Assembly: GCA_022559845.1 (NCBI GenBank)
Contig: CM040117.1
Coordinates: 10,316,856-10,380,855 of the forward strand
Reading direction: 5' to 3'
DNA from: Amorphophallus konjac
Lineage: Eukaryota > Streptophyta > Magnoliopsida > Alismatales > Araceae
DNA length: 64,000 bases
The notes beneath the pieces are model-generated. The model made no database searches and was not told the origin of the DNA. It saw only the letters and a program-made list of their open reading frames with translations. Position 1 is the first letter of the stretch, and each line of letters opens with the position of its first letter. A program made the position numbers and the translations under genes. Positions 57,695-64,000 of this stretch are shown here, piece after piece.

Positions 57695-58204
57695 GGAGAC
57701 TTGTGACGTCGAACGACGTACACGATTGACGTTTCGTATGTTGGCACTATTTACGAGGACGAGGATCGGAGTCGTAGCATTGTCATTTTTATTTTGATTA
57801 TGTAATTTTTATCTTTATTTGGGTCCAATGTTGTAGTCATTGATGTCCTAAGTAACCTTCAATTTTACAGTTGTATTGGGCTCATTGGGAACCAACTTAA
57901 TGTCTTTTCTATTTTTCTGCAAATTGTGGTGCGATTTTCGCACTATTTCTTGAGTCTAGGGGTAAAGTCATCCAAAAAGATCATATTAGAGTTAGGGTTA
58001 GCCTAACTCCTATAAATAATCCTTGTAACCTCTCTTGTCCTATTAATATTGAATTTTCTAGTTGCGATTTTGCAATATTCTGCTTGTGTCTGAGAGAGAT
58101 GTGAAAGCCTTGAGAGGAGGCCTCCCTAAGGTGGTCCCTGTGAAGGAGGGCGAGAGGCCTACACCCCCACTGCTATCCAAACCCTAGCACTTCGTTCTGC
58201 ATCA
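57685..58204 (+). repeat. 3' LTR of the short LTR element
   Basis: 520 bases; TATA word ctataaataa near 58010. It directly follows the purine tract. Confidence 0.88.
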
Positions 58205-58209
58205 GAAAT

Positions 58210-59227
58210 CTCACAACATAGAGCATCAAGTCAACATATTGAGTGCGTCAACATCATCGGAACGCCAAAATACCTAAAGATGGGTGTATGGAACATCCTG
58301 GAACAACCTTCATATAGTTGGTGCAAACCGTCTTGAGACTAAGCTGGCTTGTGAACGGAATCCAGACAGCACAAGCAGCATCTGATATCTCTCAAACAGG
58401 GTAGCAGGCCAAAACACAGATCGCATGACTGTTATCAAAAATGTCAAAAACCCGTAGAATGATTTATGAGAGGACGGTGCTGATAAGGACACTAAGTGGA
58501 CATGAAACTGGATGAAGAACAAGGCATCAATTAGTGAAAGAGATAAGGTCTTCAAATGGCTAGATGTAAAGGGCCAGCTGAAAATAGGCCCTTGAACCAA
58601 TTTTAAGAAAACCCTAAATTGGTGTCAAAATGAAGCTGAACCAGGGCTTGAACCTGCCTCAGACAAAGGCCTAAACTAGCTTAACAAGTGCCTTGAACTG
58701 CCATGATAGAAGAACTTGAACTGAAGCTGAACGGGGGTAAGCAAAGCTGTGGCCCGGCATGGCTTTAAGTTAATCAGATTGAGATGACAGGTCCAGATCT
58801 GTTTTGGCTGAAGCTAAAAGAAACTACTGTTGAGTCAATTGGATTGATGTATTGGCTCCACTGTGCCTAATAAGAAATCACCCTAGACCTGATTGTTGCA
58901 ATAAAAATGCCCAAAAAGAAAAGCAGCAATTGCCAGCAGCACTAGGGCTAGAAAAAGACAATCTAGCCTAAGTGAGACCAAATTCCAATGATCCACTCAA
59001 AAAGGCTCAAACACTGGGCATATAGATTAAGCCAAAGTCTCAATCAGAATATCTTTACCCTAGGACAAATATGAATATGTTCACTAAGCATGCTGATGAT
59101 GAAGCAACATAACATATGAAAGGCCTATTGGAATCACATCATCAAAATGGGGTGTGATGATCTAGAAGTATTAGACAAAAAGGACAATCTTTCACTTTGT
59201 TCTTTTTCCCACCAATATGTTCATGTA
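58210..59227. other. intronic DNA, unassigned
   Basis: Repeated 'gaactgaagctgaac'-like words at 58630-58730 but no recognisable gene or transposon. Confidence 0.45.
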
Positions 59228-59282
59228 AATAATTAGTACTTAATCATCATAATGTTTTCTCAATGATTAAATACTAATTATT
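59228..59282. repeat. inverted repeat with 20-base arms beside the L1 start
   Basis: Arms at 59228-59247 and 59263-59282 are complementary at 19 of 20 positions, with a 15-base loop. AT-rich. It lies just upstream of the first L1 sequence. Confidence 0.85.
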
Positions 59283-59346
59283 CACTGACGAAGGGGGGCC
59301 ATGGTGGAGAGGAGGGAGAAGGGGAGAGGGTCACTTCTTTTCATCA

Positions 59347-60336
59347 ATGAGGATAGCCTCTTGGAATGTGAGAGGGTTGGGCGGTGTGGAGAAAAGGAGG
59401 GCAGTGAGGGAGCTAATTAGAACTTGCAAGATTGATATTGTTTGTATTCAGGAGACGAAGTGTGAGGGGGATGGTGCTGCCCTTTTGAGGGAGATAGGAG
59501 GGCCTCGCCTCTCCGGCGGTGGACAGGTCCGGGGGCATTTTGATCCTCTAGAATCCGTACGAGGTGGAAGAGGTGTCGCATGATAGGGAGGTTGGTAGAT
59601 GGGCCATTTCTTTACACTTCAAGTGCATCAAGGATGGCTTTTCCTAGGACTTTACAAGGGTGTACGGCCCACAGTCCAGAAAGGAGAAGCGGCTTCTCGG
59701 GATGACTTGATTTGTCATCACTTGTCTTCTAGGCGGCCTTGGTGTGTCGGAGGTGACTTCAATGTTGTGACAACCCAATGGGAAAGGACAGGAGATGTTG
59801 GCTATGATGGAGACATGGAGGACTTCTCTGATTTCATCCGAGAGACAACTTTGGTGGAGATGGGCATGGCCCAAGGTTGCTTCACTTGATCCAACCTAAG
59901 AGCAGATGCTTCTTGCTCTAGGTTAGACAAGTTTATGGTTTTTGTTGAATGGGAGGACCACTTCCCTCATGTGCAGGTGATTGGGCTGGCAAGATCTATT
60001 TCTGACCACAAGCGGATCCTTTTGAAGACGAATATGTTTTTTTACAGAAGCTTCAGGTTTAGATTTAAGCAGGTGTGGCTTAGAGAGACTAATTTCATGG
60101 AGACTGTCACAGTCACTTGGATTGCCCAGACTACGGGCCCCTCTGTTATAAGCACTTTGGTGAGAAGATTGAGGCACATCGCACAGGCTCTACAAGCTTG
60201 GGGATCACAAAAAACTCTGTCAGGGAGAGAAGCGAAGGACAGGATCTTTCGCCACCTTGAGGGTATTGATTGTTGGGAAGAGGTAGGCCTTATGGATGAA
60301 AAGGGCAGGGCACTCAGGGATATCTTGAGGGAGTAG
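59347..60336 (+). pseudogene. L1 ORF2 endonuclease domain
   Basis: Starts 'MRIASWNVRGLGGVEKRRAV' with 'IVCIQETK' (catalytic Glu) at about residue 33. Later, in other frames, come 'GGDFNVV' (about 59750-59770) and 'SISDHKRILL' (about 59995-60025), which are the apurinic/apyrimidinic-type endonuclease motifs of L1. Frameshifts separate the parts. The enzyme nicks target DNA to prime reverse transcription. Confidence 0.85.
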
Positions 60337-60447
60337 TTTGATGATATACTTGCTAAAGAGGAAATCTACTGGAGGCAGAGATCGAGGAGTAGATGAATTA
60401 ATGAGGGAGATAAGAATACAGCTTATTTTCTACGTATTACTTTTGGA

Positions 60448-61691
60448 ATGAGGAGAGTCGACTCCATCCCTTGCATCAAGGTGGGGGACATCTCCTTTTC
60501 CTCAGATGTGGAGATCAAAGACCATACGAGACACTTCTATTTGACTCTGTTCGCAGAGGATGTGTTCCATAAGCCGAGAGTGGCAGCTGATCTTCTTCCG
60601 TGCCTCTCCCCTGAGAAGAGGGATGATATCTCTCAAAACTTTTCAGAGAAGGACGTGCATCAGGCAACGTTTTCTCTTGCAAGTGATAAAGCCCCAGACC
60701 CAAATAGCTTTCCACTGTCTCTCTTTCAGAGATGTTGGGCGATAATCAAAGATAACATGTTGACAATATTGAGAGAGTTTCAGGAAGGGAGGGCGCATTT
60801 GGGTGGCATTAACAAGACCCTCCTAATACTCATTCCAAAGAAGGTAGGTGCTCAAAAATTCTGAGATTTTAGGCCCATCAACTTGCTGAATGGTACATAC
60901 AAAATCATTACCAAGGTGTTAGCAGGGAGATTGTCAATGTTACAAACAGATTGGTCAGTCATTTCCAGGGAGCCTTCAATAGGGGGAGGCATATTCTGGA
61001 TAACTTCTTGGTGACGCATGAGTGTATCTTTGCTTTAAAGAACTAGAGGAGGAAAAGGATGGTCCTGAGATTAGATTTTGAGAAGACCTATGACAGGGTG
61101 AACTGACAGTGTCTCTTTGAGGTACTAGACAAAATGGGTTTTGGGGACAGATGGATCAGTTGGGTTAGGACTTGTATCTCTTCAGCTACCTTTGCAATCG
61201 TTATGAATGGGAAGCCATCCTCTTGGTTCCACGGTGGTTAGGGTCTCCATCAGGGAGACCCTAAATCTCCTCTTCTTTTTGTGCTCGTGGCTAATGTTTT
61301 GAGCATGGTGTGGCGACGGGCTGAGATTGCTGGGCTGATCAAAGACTTTCAGATGGTTAAAGATGGTCCTACTCTTTCTCACTTGCATTATGCAGATGAT
61401 ACTATCATGTTCCTTGCTGAGGGTAAGCAACACCTTCTTATGGCTAGGCTCTTGCTGGAGCTATTAGAGAATATCACTGGCCTGAAAGTTAACTTCAGCA
61501 AGAGTATTCTTGTAGGGGTGAAAGTGGAGGATAGGACGCTCTTGAGGATGACCCGCTTGTTGGGCTGCAAGATTGGGGAATTCCCATTCTCTTACTTGGG
61601 CCTCCCCCTTACGTCGGAATCTCTTAGCCCCGCTTTGTTTGCCACTTCTCCCAGGATTATTCCCTTTTTAGCCAAACTTAAGTCATTTTAG
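60448..61691 (+). pseudogene. L1 ORF2 reverse transcriptase
   Basis: Frame 60448-60864 has 'SDKAPDPNSFPLSLFQRCW' (usual D-K-A-P-G-P-D) and 'NKTLLILIPKKVGA', then decayed frames 'DFRPINLLNGTYKIITKVLA'. The catalytic box 'LHYADDTIMFLAEG' is in frame 61281-61691 (bases about 61380-61425), followed by 'LKVNFSKS' and 'FSYLGLPLT'. Stops and shifts occur between 60864 and 61281. The frame is ended by the MITE at 61627. Confidence 0.87.
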
Positions 61692-61883
61692 TTTGGCAGG
61701 AGCAGATTTACATAATCCGCTTAAAAGTGACTTAATATGACTTAAGTCGGATTAACCCATCCCACCTCCATAGGTGGGATAATTTAATCTGGTGTCATGC
61801 CAAAGCAAAAAAGAATAAAAATGGATAAAGTAAATCCACTTAAATTTAATTCGGTCATCTTTAATCCCAAAACAAAACGGGGC
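61627..61883. mobile_element. Tourist-like (PIF/Harbinger) MITE inside the L1
   Basis: The ends GCCCCGCTTTGTTTG and inverted GCCCCGTTTTGTTTT are flanked by TTA on both sides (61624-61626 and 61884-61886), the target duplication preferred by PIF/Harbinger elements. 257 bases, no coding capacity. It splits the L1 frame after 'GLPLTSESL'; L1 sequence resumes at 61887. Confidence 0.85.
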
Positions 61884-61886
61884 TTA

Positions 61887-63009
61887 GGTGTGCAGATTAG
61901 CTTCCCATCGTCTAGAGGTATGAGTCTAGGCTGGCTGGGTGGAAGGTTACAACTCTATCTTATGGGGGCAGATTGGTTTTGTGAATATATGTGTTGGACA
62001 GATTCTCTACTTACTTTCTGTTTTATTTCGGATTCCGAATACAGTGGCCAAGAAGCTTGATTCTATTCAATGCAGGTTCTTTTGGCATCGTAGTGGAGGC
62101 AGATGTAGGGGTTGACATGACATAGCTTGAGGAAGGGTAGCTAATAGCAAAGGTACAAGGAGGTTTGGGGTTAAAGCAGGTAAGAGATTTCAACGTGGCT
62201 CTTTTGGGTAAGTGGCTCTGGAAGCTGGCCTGTGGAGAGGATGGGTTATAGGCACAGTTGATCAAGCAACGATACTTCGAGAGATGAGAGTCTGGGACTT
62301 GCTCCTTCTCCCCTCTACAAGACTTATCTTTGGCGGGATATCATCTCTTGCAAGGATGTTCTTCACTCAAGTGTGAGGGTCCGTCTAGGAAATGGCCTCA
62401 AAAGCCTTTTCTGAATAGATAGATGGTGTGGAGAATTCCTCTTGGAGGCTTTGCTCCCTAGCCTCTTTGCGATAGCTTCGGATCCCTGGGTGTAGTCTCT
62501 CTTGCTTTTGACCACCTCCTCCTGGAGGTTCTTGGGCACCTACTTTCAGATGGGATCTCAGACAGGAGTTGAGCAATTTCAGGGCCTTCTCTCTCTCCTA
62601 CTTACCTAACATCCTCGGGACAGTGAGGATGTGTGGGTTTGGAGGTGGGAGGAGGGAGGAGAGAGGCTCATTTATAGTCAGATCGGCATATATTGTCATC
62701 TCAGATGAAGATGTTCGCCACTGCTTTCATGATCAAGTGTGGAGACTGAAGAGTCCCTTGAAGGTAAAAATTCTGGCGTGGAGAGTCTCTCATGGGAGGT
62801 TACCGACTGGAGACAGACTGTCCCGCTTCCTTCCGAGCATTTTACAGACCTATTGTCTATGTGATGAGGACAACGAGTCCCTTGATCAACTGTTCGTAGG
62901 CTGCACCTACTCACAAAGGGTGTGGAGGGAGATCGCTAGAAGGACTAGTTGCAACATCGCCCAGAGTTGTGATGTTCACCACCTGCTTAGGTATTGGGAT
63001 AGACCTTGA
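61887..63009 (+). pseudogene. L1 ORF2 C-terminal part with zf-RVT domain
   Basis: After the MITE come 'FRIPNTVAKKLDSIQCRFFW' (about 62025-62090) in a broken frame and 'RDFNVALLGKWLWKL'-like words near 62190. Then frame 62569-63009 ends with the zinc-binding segment: 'VWRLKSPLKVKILAWRVSHG' and 'CDEDNESLDQLFVGCTYSQR'. This is the zf-RVT domain that closes plant L1 ORF2 proteins. Further decayed coding sequence runs to about 63258. Confidence 0.83.
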
Positions 63010-63345
63010 CCTCTCCGAACTGATAGGATGGTGAGGTGGCTCATCCTTCACGCCACACTGTGGACGCTGTGGTGGGAGCGGGACAATCGAATATTTAGGA
63101 GGGAGTCTCGGGATGAGGACATTGTTGCTTCTTTTGTTTGTGCTAGAGTAAGGGCATGGGTTGTCACTCTTCATAATGTGAATTCCTTTCTCCTCTTTTT
63201 CGCTATTTGGGGGGTTAGGTGTATCCACACACTCTTTATGTGGAATTCTTTTGTATAGGTTTTTGGGGTTGCCTTTTTGGGTTGTGACAGCCTATACTTG
63301 TATTTATACATTAGTGGTACTACCCATTTTCAAAAAATATATATA

Positions 63346-63745
63346 TAGTTGCTTTTATTATTAAATTGTGGAACTCCCACTTTACCAAAGAATCTCCTTA
63401 CAAGCCTTCTAGTATTGAAAAATTTAGAACAATAAGCACATTAGAGGGAAACTTGTGCACTATTTTGCATATCTTTTGTTCCTCTGCAGTGCTCCCCAAC
63501 AATGAAAAGTTTTGATCTCCAACAAGCCCCCCAGGCCAACATGCACGCACGTAGGTACCATATTCATGCATGAACAAGTTTATTTGAGAATGCAATAACA
63601 TGAAGGAAAGGAAAATGAGGGTGTTTACAGAAAATAGCAAAATGTAGTCCATTGTAAAAGGATATGGAAATCAACATAAAGCACCAGCAAGGAAAAAGTG
63701 AAAAGCAACACTGACTAACCTAAGATAAATTCAAACTCAACTTAC
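63346..63745. other. KIN-beta-gamma intron immediately after exon A
   Basis: AT-rich intron sequence between the L1 tail and exon A; nothing else recognised. Confidence 0.6.
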
Positions 63746-63931
63746 CACACGCTGAAATGTTTCATTGTCCACATCCATGCTCATTCTGCTTGTGGGTGTG
63801 TCAGGACTCGGGATTGGAAGAACAGGATCAGGTTCCCTTGTCAAAAGCACCGTATTCACTATACCATAGTTCCCTGTCACAAAAGGTTGGCGTTCATCAT
63901 GCCGCCATTCTCCATCAACAAAAAACTTGTA
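63746..63931 (-). CDS. KIN-beta-gamma exon A (carbohydrate-binding / beta-type domain)
   Basis: 186 bases, 62 codons, fully open, with acceptor tgcag|TAC and donor GTG|gtaag on minus. It starts '[18 protein letters not shown]' and ends '[11 protein letters not shown]'. This is the end of the AMPK-type glycogen-binding module, which in plants is fused to the CBS (gamma) part in one protein, KIN-beta-gamma, the form used in the SnRK1 energy-sensing kinase. In yeast and animals beta and gamma are separate proteins. Earlier exons lie to the right of the window. The next exon is 11.9 kb away at 51809. Confidence 0.92.
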
Positions 63932-64000
63932 CTGCATTGAAAAATGTAATAAGCATTAAGTCTTCAGAATAACAAAAGGTAACATCGTATGTACGTAACG

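Larger units (their letters stand above)
55098..58204 (+). mobile_element. short non-autonomous LTR retrotransposon related to the chromovirus
   Basis: LTRs are at 55098-55625 (528 bases) and 57685-58204 (520), starting TGAT and ending GCATCA. Flanks are gaagt (55093-55097) and gaaat (58205-58209), a 5-bp duplication with one change. The primer-site word ACATCAGAGCC is at about 55631 and the purine tract ctggggggga ends at 57684. The internal region is only 2.06 kb and has no recognisable gag or pol; its first kilobase is C-rich. The LTR core 'ggtgcgattttcgcactatt' and the TATA region 'cctataaatagtccttgtaa' resemble those of the chromovirus at 22496-31412. Confidence 0.88.
59290..63345 (+). 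mobile_element. L1-type LINE, decayed, antisense to KIN-beta-gamma
   Basis: About 4 kb with endonuclease, reverse transcriptase and C-terminal zinc-binding (zf-RVT) segments in order on plus. The 3' end is A/T-rich near 63325-63350 (caaaaaatatatatatag). ORF1 (the RNA-binding protein) is not seen; the first coding sequence is the ORF2 start at 59347, so the element is 5'-truncated or lost ORF1. I could not define target duplications. A Tourist-like MITE interrupts it at 61627-61883. Confidence 0.85.

Overview
The window is nuclear DNA of a flowering plant. The only host gene I recognise is plant-specific: three exons, on the minus strand, of the SnRK1 subunit KIN-beta-gamma (SNF4-like). Everything else that is recognisable is plant transposable-element sequence: Ty3/gypsy of the Tat lineage, a chromodomain-bearing Ty3/gypsy, Ty1/copia, L1 and RTE LINEs, hAT-type DNA transposons and MITEs. 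I cannot name the species. Gene density is very low and introns are inflated by transposons.

Layout. (1) 1-18419, minus: a decayed Tat-lineage gypsy element. Its 5' LTR starts at 18419 and its integrase end lies beyond base 1. It is split by a 6.28-kb hAT transposon (4503-10782, perfect 8-bp target duplication). (2) 18420-20564: unassigned DNA with a 667-bp hAT-like element. (3) 20565-34785, minus: a Ty1/copia element with 5-bp duplication gtctg. It carries an 8.9-kb chromovirus (22496-31412, plus) with perfect duplication tggtc. (4) 34803-38922: an RTE LINE tail, then unassigned DNA. (5) 38923-44017: a second, older copy of the same hAT family. (6) 44026-51517: three hAT-like MITEs (45695-46509, 46604-47121, 50049-50259; the last is a deletion derivative of the big hAT family) and a 985-bp tandem duplication. 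(7) 51518-63931: KIN-beta-gamma exons at 63746-63931, 51674-51809 and 51518-51577. The 11.9-kb intron between the first two holds an L1 tail with a 400-bp tandem duplication, a 3.1-kb non-autonomous LTR element and an antisense L1 carrying a Tourist-like MITE.

Nesting gives a relative chronology: Tat before hAT copy 1; copia before chromovirus; L1 before Tourist MITE; L1 tail before the 400-bp duplication. No transposon appears fully coding-competent. The chromovirus is closest to intact, with only a few stops and one frameshift.

Most notable: five copies of a CHHC zinc-knuckle module in the Tat element, one of them between protease and reverse transcriptase; an hAT family whose ends are arrays of the palindrome TTTCGGCCGAAA and whose 5' leader intron is built of about 155-bp tandem repeats; several unrelated terminal-inverted-repeat elements that share the same architecture of GC-rich palindromic ends; and a short LTR element whose LTR core and primer site resemble those of the chromovirus.
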